Made by a program: the position numbers and the translations under genes | Part shown: positions 52,431 through 60,715 of the stretch, piece by piece | How positions within the stretch are numbered: the first letter of the stretch is position 1 | Layout of the letters: each line of letters opens with the position of its first letter | NCBI GenBank assembly: GCA_045804965.1 | Contig: JBJMMD010000031.1 | Coordinates: forward strand, 62,001 to 126,000 | Reading direction: 5' to 3' | Length of the DNA stretch: 64,000 nt | Origin: CAVTUU01 sp045804965 | GTDB taxonomy: Bacteria > Chloroflexota > Chloroflexia > Thermomicrobiales > UBA6265 | The notes under the pieces: generated by a model | What the model was told of the DNA's origin: nothing | The model's input: only the letters and a program-made list of their open reading frames with translations | Databases searched by the model: none

Positions 52431-52455
52431 GTCCAATCTTTCCCGCTCTTTCCGA

Positions 52456-52488
52456 GGTGACCCCGCTGGGACTCGAACCCGGAACCAA
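52456..52488 (-). pseudogene. Remnant of tRNA-Lys 3' end (attachment-site copy)
   Basis: Matches the acceptor 3' strand, T-arm and variable region of the intact tRNA-Lys at 54142-54217 with one mismatch in 33 bases, then decays over the anticodon loop (aataaaa against attaaaa). It has no 5' half, D-arm or matching acceptor strand, so it cannot be a tRNA. Confidence 0.85.
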
Positions 52489-52538
52489 TGAATAAAATAT
52501 TGAGGCGCGACGTTCATAGCCGTGACTAGGCGTTCAAC

Positions 52539-52570
52539 CTGCCGTGATTTAGCCTTAAATTCAACGGCAG
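52539..52570. repeat. Inverted and direct repeats just inside the islet's distal end
   Basis: Inverted repeat ctgccgt (52539-52545) / acggcag (52564-52570), flanked by two similar direct repeats gttcatagccgtgacta (from 52512) and gttcatagtcgtctact (from 52573). Clustered short repeats next to an att core resemble integrase arm-binding sites. That reading is tentative. Confidence 0.4.
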
Positions 52571-52631
52571 TTGTTCATAGTCGTCTACTGTCTTCTATCC
52601 GTTTGGACCTCAGATCGGGCGTCAACGGATG

Positions 52632-53930
52632 CTACTCGTGATTTGGCTTCGCAGGCGGCGAGAAACTCGCTGATTGAGCGGCAGGCTCGCGCGAACGTCT
52701 TGGCCATCCGAGACTCGGGGGAGTGAGTGCACCCAAGGTAACGAATCTCTGGGCTCCGGTAGCTCCTGGGATGTTGGTCGGAAGCGCGGCGAGGCCGTCG
52801 TGGGCCATCAGGGCGAAGGCCATCGCCTCCTTGGCGCGGCCGCTGACGCCGTAGTCATCGAGGGGCTTGACCGATGCCGGCGCCAGGAGGTCGGCCAGCA
52901 TTGCCATCAGGGTTGGATTGCGGGCGCCGCCGCCATTGACGATCACCTCGGCCACGTCCGGCAGCCAGCGGCGATAGCTTTCGGAGATCGAGCGGGCGGT
53001 CAGCAGCGTCACCGTCGCGACCAGGTCGCGCGCCCGCCGGCGCTCTGACTCCGCAGCGGTCGAGGCCTGGCCGAGGCTCCCCGGCGTCAGGTCGGCGTCT
53101 GCAACCAGCCGCTCTGCGAAGGGCAGGCCGTAGAGCTCCCGCCCGGTCGTCTTCGGCGGCGGAGCGGCGAGGTAGGAATCGGCCAGGAGGCAGTCGAGGA
53201 GGACCGAATTGACGGTACCAGCGGCGGCTAGGGCGCCGTCGCGGTCGAAGCACTGCTCGCCGTCGGTCAGGATGCTCACGACGCCGTCGATCACCATATT
53301 GCCGGGGCCAGTGTCGAATGCCCGGATTCCCGCGACGTCCCCGCCGGGCGGCAGGTAGGTCACGTTACCAATCCCGCCGATGTTCTGCACCGCCCGGGCC
53401 CGCTCCGAGTGACGGAGGACGACCCAGTCGAAATAGGGCGCAAGTGGCGCGCCGTGGCCGCCGGCGGCGATGTCCGCCGCCCGAAAATCGGCTACCACCG
53501 GGGCGCCGGTGCGGGCGGCGATCACAGCCGCTTCCCCGATCTGCAGGGTCGAGCGAGTCGAGAGGGGCAGGTGCGGCTCTGGCACTGGTTGGTGCCAGAC
53601 CGTCTGGCCGTGAGAGCCGATGACGTAGATGTCAGCGGGCGCGACGCCCGCCTCCCGACAGATCCCAATCGCGGCTTCGGCGAAGCGCTCTCCTACGACG
53701 GCGTTCAGTGAGCAGAGGCGGGCGACGGCGTGGGACGCGTCCGGCGCGTAGAGCGCCATCAGCTCTGCCCGGATCTCGGTTGGGTAGGGATAGGAAGCGA
53801 AGGCAACCAATTCGATCTTCGCATCAGCCCCCGCCCCGGCGATACGGACAAGGGCGGCGTCGATCCCATCGGCGGAGGTGCCGGAGATCAGGCCAACGCA
53901 GAGTTCTTCCGGTCCGGATGTTACTGGCAT
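52632..53930 (-). CDS. anmK: Anhydro-N-acetylmuramic acid kinase
   Basis: Phosphorylates and opens 1,6-anhydro-MurNAc during recycling of peptidoglycan fragments. 432 residues from ATG 53930, somewhat longer than usual because of a proline-rich C-terminal tail. The ASKHA-type phosphate-1 motif is CVGLISGTSADGIDAALVRI (11-30). FDTGPGNMVIDGVV and VIVNGGGARNPTLMAMLADLL follow, as in the family. Local GC content is visibly higher than in neighbouring genes. It is the only gene in the tRNA-Lys islet, which suggests acquisition by transfer. Confidence 0.94.
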   Translation of the reverse strand: MPVTSGPEELCVGLISGTSADGIDAALVRIAGAGADAKIELVAFASYPYPTEIRAELMALYAPDASHAVARLCSLNAVVGERFAEAAIGICREAGVAPADIYVIGSHGQTVWHQPVPEPHLPLSTRSTLQIGEAAVIAARTGAPVVADFRAADIAAGGHGAPLAPYFDWVVLRHSERARAVQNIGGIGNVTYLPPGGDVAGIRAFDTGPGNMVIDGVVSILTDGEQCFDRDGALAAAGTVNSVLLDCLLADSYLAAPPPKTTGRELYGLPFAERLVADADLTPGSLGQASTAAESERRRARDLVATVTLLTARSISESYRRWLPDVAEVIVNGGGARNPTLMAMLADLLAPASVKPLDDYGVSGRAKEAMAFALMAHDGLAALPTNIPGATGAQRFVTLGALTPPSLGWPRRSREPAAQSASFSPPAKPNHE

Positions 53931-53984
53931 TACGAACGATCTCCGAGGAAGGCGCAAAGGAGATCACTCGAATCGATGCTCATA

Positions 53985-54013
53985 TATATTTTAAGTTAAG
54001 CTTCATTGCTCAA
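53985..54013 (-). promoter_or_regulatory. Probable promoter of anmK
   Basis: On the minus strand TTGAGC (54008-54013) is followed after 17 bp by AATATA (53985-53990; TATATA if the spacer is 19), in a locally AT-rich patch 55 bp upstream of ATG 53930. This is the best sigma-70-like match I found in the window. Confidence 0.55.
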
Positions 54014-54079
54014 GGAAGTTGCCGAGCGCATAGTCCGCGCGCTGAGCGGCTAGAGTATCAGACGGGGCATCAAACGACC

Positions 54080-54109
54080 GAACGGCCGGCATTGCGACGC
54101 CGGTCGTTC
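54080..54109 (-). terminator. Hairpin downstream of tRNA-Lys
   Basis: 11-bp stem with one mismatch (gaacggccggc at 54080-54090 and gccggtcgttc at 54099-54109) and an 8-nt loop, 32 bp past the tRNA 3' end. It is followed on the minus strand by GGTCGTTTGATG, a weak T-rich tail. Probably the tRNA transcript terminator. Confidence 0.6.
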
Positions 54110-54141
54110 TTCATTCTCCGCACCGTTCTGCGCTTTTCCGG

Positions 54142-54217
54142 TGGTGACCCCGCTGGGACTCGAACCCAGAACCAACGGATTAAAAGTCCGCTGCTCTGCC
54201 GATTGAGCTACGGGGTC
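54142..54217 (-). tRNA. tRNA-Lys (TTT anticodon), CCA encoded
   Basis: Read on the minus strand from 54217: acceptor GACCCCG, D-arm GCTCAATCGGCAGAGC, anticodon loop CTTTTAA (anticodon TTT), T-arm with GGTTCGAGTCC, acceptor CGGGGTC, discriminator A, then an encoded CCA at 54144-54142. All four stems pair. Its 3' end is the core of the duplicated sequence that bounds the anmK islet. Confidence 0.97.
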
Positions 54218-54319
54218 GCTCGCCGTCAACTTTACCCTGTCCGCCATGGCCTGCGCCATAACGTCTGGGTTCGGGTATGCTCCGGCGATCTTGATCGATC
54301 ACGCAAATCCGGGATCGGC

Positions 54320-55135
54320 ATGAGCGAGATCGTTTCAGCGTTGGCGGCGGTCGTCGCCGCGTCCGGTGTTGCCCTTCTTGCCTACCGGCGGAGGACGCTC
54401 GCGATGTCCGGGGCGGTGGCGGCTGCGATCGTGGGCGCGCTGATTGTGATTGGTGCCGGTTGGTGGGGCGGACTCATCCTCATCACGTTCTTCATCACCT
54501 CGTCGGCGTTCTCGCTGATGCGAGCGCGCCGGCGATCGGGCACGAGCGATCGGCATGCGCGCGGACATCGCCGCGACACAATCCAGGTTGCCGCGAACGG
54601 TGGCTTAGCCACGCTGTTTGCCATCCTCTATGGACTGACCGATAAACCGGCTGTGTTCGCGGCCTTCGCCGGCGCGCTTGCCGCGGCCAATGCAGACACG
54701 TGGGCGACCGAAATCGGCGGGATGAGCGGTCAGCGGCCAAGACTCCTGCTCTCGGGTAAACGGGTAGAGCCCGGAGTCTCGGGGGGAGTGACAACCGCGG
54801 GACTGTTGGCCTCGCTTGCCGGTGCGGCATGTATTGGACTCGTTGCCGCACTTGGGATTGCGTTAGGTCTTGTCGACCATGCACCTGGGACGGTTCGCAT
54901 CCTGGTGGCGCTCACAATCGGCGGATTCGTGGGCTCGATCGTCGACAGTGCGCTCGGCGAGAGCGTGCAAGCGGTCTATTTTTGTCCGGTCTGCGAGGTC
55001 GAGACCGAGGAGCGAGTCCATCGTTGTGGGAACGAAGCGAAACGGCTTCGCGGCAACGGCGTTATCAACAATGATGCGGTGAATGGCCTGGCAACCTTGA
55101 CTGGGGCAGTGGTCGCAGGACTGTTGACACTATGA
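54320..55135 (+). CDS. DUF92-family membrane protein
   Basis: 271 residues, hydrophobic with about six membrane segments. Characteristic segments are the TDKPAVFAAFAGALAAANADTWATEIG region, KRVEPGVSGGVTTAGLLASLAG and FVGSIVDSALGESVQAVYFCPVC. The Cys pattern CPVC...HRCGN near the C-terminal third is shared with family members. Relatives include plant phytol/phytyl-phosphate kinases, but the bacterial function is not settled. ATG 54320. An upstream continuation of the frame runs through the tRNA and is not coding. Confidence 0.88.
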   Translation: MSEIVSALAAVVAASGVALLAYRRRTLAMSGAVAAAIVGALIVIGAGWWGGLILITFFITSSAFSLMRARRRSGTSDRHARGHRRDTIQVAANGGLATLFAILYGLTDKPAVFAAFAGALAAANADTWATEIGGMSGQRPRLLLSGKRVEPGVSGGVTTAGLLASLAGAACIGLVAALGIALGLVDHAPGTVRILVALTIGGFVGSIVDSALGESVQAVYFCPVCEVETEERVHRCGNEAKRLRGNGVINNDAVNGLATLTGAVVAGLLTL

Positions 55136-55322
55136 CACAGATTCGCTCTTTTACCCTTTGCCGATCATAGTCTGGCAACGTAAAGTATGCGGACACCGGT
55201 TTCGCTCGATGGACCGGCTTGTCTCGAAACTCGGCTGTTCGGCAACGGCCGAGCGTTTCGTTGAGCAGCTTTCCGCCCGGTTCCCCCGCATGCGGGTTGG
55301 TTCTTCGCGTAGAGAGAGTGGC

Positions 55323-56564
55323 ATGACCCGTTCGCCCCTTACGATGCTGTCGACCTTCGTGGTCCTCACAGCTGGCCTGTTCCTTTCGCTTGGGATGGCA
55401 ACCGGTCAGGCCGCTCAACAAACAAGCTCTGTAGCACAACCGCTCTTTGCATTTCCACTCGATGATGCCGAACTTCCAGCAGGTCCGGCCTTCGTCCGCA
55501 TCGTTCGCATCACGCTCGCTCCCGGCGCCCGCAGTCCGCTGCACACACATCCCGGTCCGGAGTTTGGCGTCGTTGAATCGGGCACGGTTCGTGTTCACGT
55601 AAACGGGAAGACGCTGGTTCAGACGGAGTCCCCGCCGCGAGCCGCCGCCGCCACCCCGGCGACCGCTGTCGCGACGCCTGCGCCCGTGACCTCGGAAACG
55701 GACGCCGATTACGTGCTTCGCGCCGGCGACCAAATTGCTTACATGCCGGGCACCGAGTTGACATTCCGCAACAGCGGCAGCAAACAAGCCGTTATCCTCG
55801 CCGCGGTCGTGCTCCCTGCTGGACCGGATCGACCGAACGGCCTCGATTGGGTCGGAGGCACGCCGGATGATGCGCAGCTCGCGGGCGTCGAGCCGGTCGT
55901 GCTCGGCGATGGTGTGGCAGACAAGCTCCCCGATGGCAGGACGATCGTGCGCCTGGAGAAGGTCGCGCTGCCGTCGGGCGCCGGCTTGGAGGCGAGCGAC
56001 AACCTTGTGATGTATTCCGTCACGGGCGGTAAGCTTGACTTCTCCGTCGACAGCGGCAGCGTTCAGGTCTCACGTTCGACCGATCCAGGGGCGCGGGCGG
56101 ACGCCGATCAGGGAACCACATTCGCCTTGGCGACAGGGGACGCCGCGTTCTTCCCAGACGGTCTTGCCGCGGCTCCGCGCTCTGATCGCAACGGTGAGCT
56201 CGACGTGCTCCGCTTTTCAATCGCTCCCGCGACTGCGACCTCTTCCGCGGCTGAACCGGCTCACATCACGATCCAGGAACCCGCGACGCCGACGCCGGAG
56301 CCGACCGAAGTGCCGACCCCAACGCCCAGACCTCAAGGGCAGATCACGAATGGTTCGGTCGTCGTCGTGACCCAGGATGTCGTCAATGTCCGCAGCGGTC
56401 CGTCGACCGACGCCCCCATCATCGCGGAAGTGACAAAAGACACGGAACTGACCGTAACCGGCCCGAGCGAAGAAGGCAGCGGCTACACGTGGTGGCCGAT
56501 TCAAAACGCGGACGGGTCGGTCGCCGGTTATGTCGTCGAGGACTTCATCGCCCCGAAGGGGTAA
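55323..56564 (+). CDS. Exported protein with cupin domains and a C-terminal bacterial SH3 domain
   Basis: 413 residues from ATG 55323. The signal peptide MTRSPLTMLSTFVVLTAGLFL is cleaved near GQAAQ. A cupin domain follows with RSPLHTHPGPEFGVVESGTVRVHV, the first cupin motif with its His pair. A second cupin-like half spans roughly 215-330. A Pro/Thr linker (TPTPEPTEVPTPTPRP) then leads to an SH3b domain, DVVNVRSGPSTDAPIIAEV. It is probably a cell-surface protein, with the SH3b domain binding the wall. The ligand or reaction of the cupins is unknown. Confidence 0.85.
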   Translation: MTRSPLTMLSTFVVLTAGLFLSLGMATGQAAQQTSSVAQPLFAFPLDDAELPAGPAFVRIVRITLAPGARSPLHTHPGPEFGVVESGTVRVHVNGKTLVQTESPPRAAAATPATAVATPAPVTSETDADYVLRAGDQIAYMPGTELTFRNSGSKQAVILAAVVLPAGPDRPNGLDWVGGTPDDAQLAGVEPVVLGDGVADKLPDGRTIVRLEKVALPSGAGLEASDNLVMYSVTGGKLDFSVDSGSVQVSRSTDPGARADADQGTTFALATGDAAFFPDGLAAAPRSDRNGELDVLRFSIAPATATSSAAEPAHITIQEPATPTPEPTEVPTPTPRPQGQITNGSVVVVTQDVVNVRSGPSTDAPIIAEVTKDTELTVTGPSEEGSGYTWWPIQNADGSVAGYVVEDFIAPKG

Positions 56565-56680
56565 TGAGTCCGGGAACGCCATCATGCCCTGGTGGGGCTG
56601 CCGCCAGCGGGAATAACGCTTGGAGCAATGATTCGGAACTATGCTCCACGTACCTTCACCCGGCCCCGGGGCGGAACTCG

Positions 56681-57415
56681 TCAAAATCGCGTCAGAATCA
56701 CGACCAGCGCCCCCGCGCACAAATACGGCCCGTACGGGATCACTTGTTTACGGCTAGCGCGTTTGGCTAGGAGCAACGCCATTCCCGCGATGCCGGCGAG
56801 GACAATGCCGAGAATCAAGGAACTCAAGACCAGCGGGAATCGGACCATTGCCCCGATCATCGCCGCCAGGTACACATCACCAAGTCCGAACGGCACGACC
56901 TTCACGCTGCGGTAGAGCACTCGCGCCAGCAAGAAGAACCCGACGAAGATACCGAGGCCGACGAGGATGCCGATGATGGACTTGCCAAGGTCCCAAATCC
57001 CGTCAGCTGCCGCAAAAAGGAGTCCGAGGGCCAGTCCCAATCCAATGACGTTCGTGTAAATGAATCGGGTCCAGGCATCCACCAACAAAATGATCAGCAA
57101 GGGCACGGAGAAGCAGATGGCGGCGACGAGACGGGTCTTGTCGTCGATGACTGCGGCCGCGGCCGCAAAGTACGCGGCGGTCCCGAGCTCAAATAGTGGC
57201 CGCAAAAAGCCCTGCCGAGCGTGGCAAGATGGACATTCGGAAACCGAGCCGAATCCGTAGAACGGGACCCAAGCCGTGTCCGGCAGCGCTGCCCCGCAGG
57301 CGTCGCAGACTGGACCAGTGAGGAACCCTCGCTTGTCGGCCTGGGCCCGCGCGATTATCCATATCGCCGCGCCCGCGGCCCAACCGAGAATCCCGAAGAA
57401 GATGATACCGATCAT
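56681..57415 (-). CDS. Prepilin peptidase (A24 family)
   Basis: 244 residues with about seven hydrophobic segments. The N-terminal cytoplasmic loop has the paired motif CDAC...CPSC seen in PilD-type bifunctional enzymes. The two catalytic Asp motifs are LLVDAWTRFIYTNV and FGLGDVYLAAMIG. It cleaves leader peptides of type IV pilin-like proteins in the membrane. The TadE-like protein at 11072 could be a client, but is far away. It overlaps aroE by 4 bp. Confidence 0.9.
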   Translation of the reverse strand: MIGIIFFGILGWAAGAAIWIIARAQADKRGFLTGPVCDACGAALPDTAWVPFYGFGSVSECPSCHARQGFLRPLFELGTAAYFAAAAAVIDDKTRLVAAICFSVPLLIILLVDAWTRFIYTNVIGLGLALGLLFAAADGIWDLGKSIIGILVGLGIFVGFFLLARVLYRSVKVVPFGLGDVYLAAMIGAMVRFPLVLSSLILGIVLAGIAGMALLLAKRASRKQVIPYGPYLCAGALVVILTRF

Positions 57416-58260
57416 GCCCGTGCTTCCGTTGCTTGCAATGCCGCTGCCATCATGATCTCGATCGGCGCGGCCTGACCGGTAAAGAGCTCAAATGCCTTCG
57501 CGCCTTGGTGAACCAGCATCGGCAAGCCGTCCGATGTCGCCAGCCCGCGCATTCTTGCCGCAATCAGCAGATCGGTATCGCGGTAAGTGAGATCGAGGAT
57601 GATTGCTCCTGTTGGGAGGTTTCTCAGAAGAGCTGGTTCGATCGGCATCTCGCCGGGATGCCAGCCCAGCGACGTTGCGTTGATCATCACGCCGGCGGTG
57701 TTGAGCGAGTCGGCCAACCCCCCGCGACAGAGTGCAATGGTTTCCACCCCGATTGGTTCCAAGCTCCTTGCGAGCTGTTGCGCGCGAAGTGGGTCTCGGT
57801 TTGCGATGGTGATGGACGTCACGCCCACTTGCTCAAGACCGAGAACGACCGCCCGCGCCGCCCCGCCCGCGCCGAGGATCACCGCGCTGCGATTGCCGAC
57901 ATCCGGACAGACAGAAAGCAACATCGCGACGAACCCATAAACATCGGTGTTGTCGCCGAACAGCCTGCCTTCACGATTGAGGATGGTATTCACCGCGCCG
58001 GCGCGCACGGCGAGCGTCGAGACGTCGTCGACGAGGTCGATAACTGCGAGCTTGTGGGGAACTGTGACGTTCGCGCCGAGCGCGTCAGTCTCGCGGAGCG
58101 ACGCGGTGCGAGCCGGAAGTTCGGCGGAGGTTGTGTGCCATCGCTCGTACGTCGCGGGAATGCCAAGTGCATCGAGTGCGGCTTGCTGCATTGCTGGAGA
58201 AATCGAATGAGCGACGGGATCGCCGATGACGCCGACCCGAAATCGCGTCGCCGCGATCAC
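57412..58260 (-). CDS. aroE: Shikimate dehydrogenase
   Basis: NADPH-dependent reduction of 3-dehydroshikimate in aromatic amino-acid synthesis. 282 residues. Substrate-binding VIGDPVAHSISPAM (Ser19, Ser21), catalytic Lys70 in NVTVPHK, the Asp in GDNTDVYGF and the NADP-binding AVILGAGGAARAV are all present. Ordinary length. It sits 3 bp after mltG and overlaps the prepilin peptidase gene by 4 bp, giving a three-gene operon. Confidence 0.96.
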   Translation of the reverse strand: MIAATRFRVGVIGDPVAHSISPAMQQAALDALGIPATYERWHTTSAELPARTASLRETDALGANVTVPHKLAVIDLVDDVSTLAVRAGAVNTILNREGRLFGDNTDVYGFVAMLLSVCPDVGNRSAVILGAGGAARAVVLGLEQVGVTSITIANRDPLRAQQLARSLEPIGVETIALCRGGLADSLNTAGVMINATSLGWHPGEMPIEPALLRNLPTGAIILDLTYRDTDLLIAARMRGLATSDGLPMLVHQGAKAFELFTGQAAPIEIMMAAALQATEARA

Positions 58261-58263
58261 GAG

Positions 58264-59466
58264 TTAGCCCCCAGTTTGCTCGATCGGCACTTCTTGATCG
58301 GTTGAACCGCCGTCGGTCGGGGTTTGCTGGTCGGTCGTGTCACCTGACCCGTTCGAATCGCCGGAACCGCCGCCATTTTGGTAGAGCTCTTGATTAGCGA
58401 GTTGCTCGTTGTAGGTTTCGGCGAACACGTGCTCGCCTGTCTCAGGATTCTTGAGCACAAAGTAGAGGTAGTTCGTGCCCGCAGGTTGCAGCACGGCCTG
58501 AATCGAGCCGATGCCGGGGTTGCAGATCGGCCCGGGCGGCAATCCGCCATTGAGATAGGTGTTGTATGGGCTATTGACGTTTTGCAGGTCATCGCCCGTC
58601 GGCACCGGCCACCAACTGCCTTCCTTCCCCATCGCGTACTGTACCGTTGGGTCGGCGTCGAACTTCATCCCCTGTTCGTACCTGTTCAGGTAGACATCGG
58701 CAATCGTCGGTCGTTCCGAACCGAGCTTCGCTTCACGTTCGATGATTGACGCGAAAATCAGCACATCGTTGACCGATAAGTTCATTTCAGATGCGCGCTG
58801 ACGCAACTGCTCGTTGAACTTGTCGTTGAAGTTGTCCAGCATCTTCTGAACGAGATCCTCAGCCGGTGCGTCGGCACTCAAGTCATAGGTATCCGGGAAG
58901 AGATAGCCTTCGAGCCAGTCAGGATTGCCATCGCTCTTCTTATCGGCGAGGAATTCGTAGTGCGAGGCGTCGAAATTCTTGACGGCCTTCATGAAGTCGG
59001 CGGTAGAACCCTTCCAACCTTGTTTCACCAGCTCATCGGCAATTTGCTCTGTGCGCCATCCTTCGACAACTGTGACCGTTATCGTCGCCGCGTCGTTTTG
59101 GTTGTTGCCTGCCTTTGCTTTATCCGGAGTCGGGGTGCTCTTGCCGGTCACATAGTCAGCGATTTCTACCGCGGACATCCCGATCCGTAAGTTATAGGTG
59201 CCCGGAATGACTTCGCCGCTTTTGGCTTTGACTTCGCCTTCGAACACGAATTCGTAACGAATGAGCCCCTTGTCCTTGAGGATCTTGGCCACGGACGAGG
59301 TCGTGTCTTTTTGACTAATCTTAATCTTGACCGTCTTGCCGACATCGGCGGAGGCGGTCCGATCCTGGTAATACTGGAAGAACTGGACCGTGCCGAAGAC
59401 GATCAGCGCCGCTATCACCCCGATTGTGACGATACGGAGCGAACCGAGAACGATGCGAAGCAACAA
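58264..59466 (-). CDS. mltG: Endolytic peptidoglycan transglycosylase MltG (YceG-like)
   Basis: 400 residues. One N-terminal membrane helix (IVTIGVIAALIVFGTVQFF), a LysM-like region, then the YceG domain with ASIIEREAKLGSERPTIADV, whose Glu is catalytic, and YNTYLNGGLPPGPICNPG. The C-terminal ~45 residues are a low-complexity Gly/Ser/Asp/Thr tail. It cuts nascent glycan strands at the membrane and sets their length. Divergent from miaA. Confidence 0.93.
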   Translation of the reverse strand: MLLRIVLGSLRIVTIGVIAALIVFGTVQFFQYYQDRTASADVGKTVKIKISQKDTTSSVAKILKDKGLIRYEFVFEGEVKAKSGEVIPGTYNLRIGMSAVEIADYVTGKSTPTPDKAKAGNNQNDAATITVTVVEGWRTEQIADELVKQGWKGSTADFMKAVKNFDASHYEFLADKKSDGNPDWLEGYLFPDTYDLSADAPAEDLVQKMLDNFNDKFNEQLRQRASEMNLSVNDVLIFASIIEREAKLGSERPTIADVYLNRYEQGMKFDADPTVQYAMGKEGSWWPVPTGDDLQNVNSPYNTYLNGGLPPGPICNPGIGSIQAVLQPAGTNYLYFVLKNPETGEHVFAETYNEQLANQELYQNGGGSGDSNGSGDTTDQQTPTDGGSTDQEVPIEQTGG

Positions 59467-59574
59467 ACTTGCCTTTCCAACTTGCGGACGGGGTTGCCGC
59501 TGTCAACGGCGTTCGAAGCAGTGGCGGTGCCTCCCCGTCAGGTACCCTTCGTCACGATCACGGCGGGAGGGTCG

Positions 59575-60621
59575 ATGCCTATTGTAGTCGCGTCCGCTAC
59601 TCGCAACAACCAGGCCAAAAGTGTCGATGTAGCGCTCGAAACCGCCCCCGGCGCGGCGAAACTCGTGGTCATCTCTGGACCCACCGCGGTTGGCAAAACG
59701 CGAGCCGGAATCGAGCTAGCGCTCCGCTTCGGCGGCGAGATCATCAACGCCGATTCCCGCTATCTCTACCGGGGTATGGATATCGGCGTCGCTAAACCTA
59801 ACGCGCTCGAGCGCCGAGGGGTTCCGCACCATGTCATCGATGTGGCCGACCCGGGCGACGAGATGTCGCTCGCAACCTATCAAGCCCTGGCGAACGCGGC
59901 CATCGCGGAGACGATCGGCCACGGTCATCTGCCGATTTTGGTTGGCGGCACGCCCTTGTACATCAACGCGGTGGTCGAAGGTTGGCGAATTCCGAGCGTT
60001 TCGCCCAATCCAGCTTTTAGGGCGAACCTTGAATCCGAAGCGGCCGAGACTGGAATCGCGGCACTCCGCGCTCGCCTCGCAGCCATTGATCCGATCGCCG
60101 CCGAACGCTCCGGAAACAACCTGCGCCGGATTATCCGCGCCCTCGAAATCTACGAAGCGACCGGGCTCCCGATGTCGGCACTCGAAGGCAAGGGCCCCCG
60201 CCCCTATGACACGCTTGAATGCTGGCTCTCGATGCCGCGCGAGCAACTCCATCGTGCGATCGATCGCCGCGTCGATGAGCAGCTCGCTTCGGGGTTGGCA
60301 GAAGAAGTTCGCGCACTGCTTGAAGGCGGACTCCCGCCTGATGCGCCATCGATGTCGAGTCTGGGCTATCGTCAGCTCGTTCCATATGTCAAGGGAGAGC
60401 AAACGTTGGCAGAAGCTGCGGCCCAGATCAAATTTGACACGCATCGCTACGTTCGCCATCAGGAGACATGGCTCCGCCGCAATCCTCGCTTGATTAAAGT
60501 CGACGTCACCGAGGAAGCCTGGGTCGAAGGACTCGCGACGCTCGTTGCCGAGTTCACCGGCTCCGTCTCACGTACCGATGCGCAGCCTCATCCGGTCCAA
60601 CGGGACTCGACGTCCGAGTGA
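59575..60621 (+). CDS. miaA: tRNA dimethylallyltransferase
   Basis: Adds a dimethylallyl group to A37 of tRNAs reading UNN codons. 348 residues from ATG 59575, which has GGGAGGG upstream. The P-loop GPTAVGKT lies at 35-42, then DSRYLYRGMDIGVAKP, HHVIDVADP, the GGTPLYINAVVEG segment and RRIIRALEIYEATG. The first ~28 residues are an unconserved extension. The frame is open upstream to 59311, antisense to mltG; that part is not coding. Confidence 0.95.
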   Translation: MPIVVASATRNNQAKSVDVALETAPGAAKLVVISGPTAVGKTRAGIELALRFGGEIINADSRYLYRGMDIGVAKPNALERRGVPHHVIDVADPGDEMSLATYQALANAAIAETIGHGHLPILVGGTPLYINAVVEGWRIPSVSPNPAFRANLESEAAETGIAALRARLAAIDPIAAERSGNNLRRIIRALEIYEATGLPMSALEGKGPRPYDTLECWLSMPREQLHRAIDRRVDEQLASGLAEEVRALLEGGLPPDAPSMSSLGYRQLVPYVKGEQTLAEAAAQIKFDTHRYVRHQETWLRRNPRLIKVDVTEEAWVEGLATLVAEFTGSVSRTDAQPHPVQRDSTSE

Positions 60622-60715
60622 TGGGTGACTTTGTGGTGAGCCGAATAGTATCAAGTACCACCTGTGCTAACGTACCATAGGCACGGAATTCGGAAAGAAG
60701 GAAGCTCGGCCGGGT

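Larger units (their letters stand above)
52456..54142. mobile_element. tRNA-Lys-associated islet carrying anmK
   Basis: An intact minus-strand tRNA-Lys (54142-54217) is followed on its 3' side by about 1.65 kb containing only anmK. Then comes a same-orientation copy of the tRNA's 3' end (52456-52488; 32 of 33 bases identical to 54143-54175). This is the geometry left by tyrosine-recombinase insertion at a tRNA 3' end: the gene is restored at one side and the displaced 3' fragment marks the other. Small inverted and direct repeats lie just inside the distal end. No integrase gene remains in the islet. Confidence 0.55.

Noticed and set aside
52440..52530. Second tRNA gene
   Set aside because: Only the 3' portion of tRNA-Lys is present; there is no 5' acceptor strand or D-arm, so it is a remnant.
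53708..54319. Upstream extension of the DUF92 frame
   Set aside because: It runs through the anmK start and the tRNA-Lys gene. ATG 54320 gives the proper N-terminal membrane helix.
59311..59574. Upstream extension of the miaA frame
   Set aside because: Antisense to mltG. ATG 59575 has a good ribosome site and leads into the P-loop.
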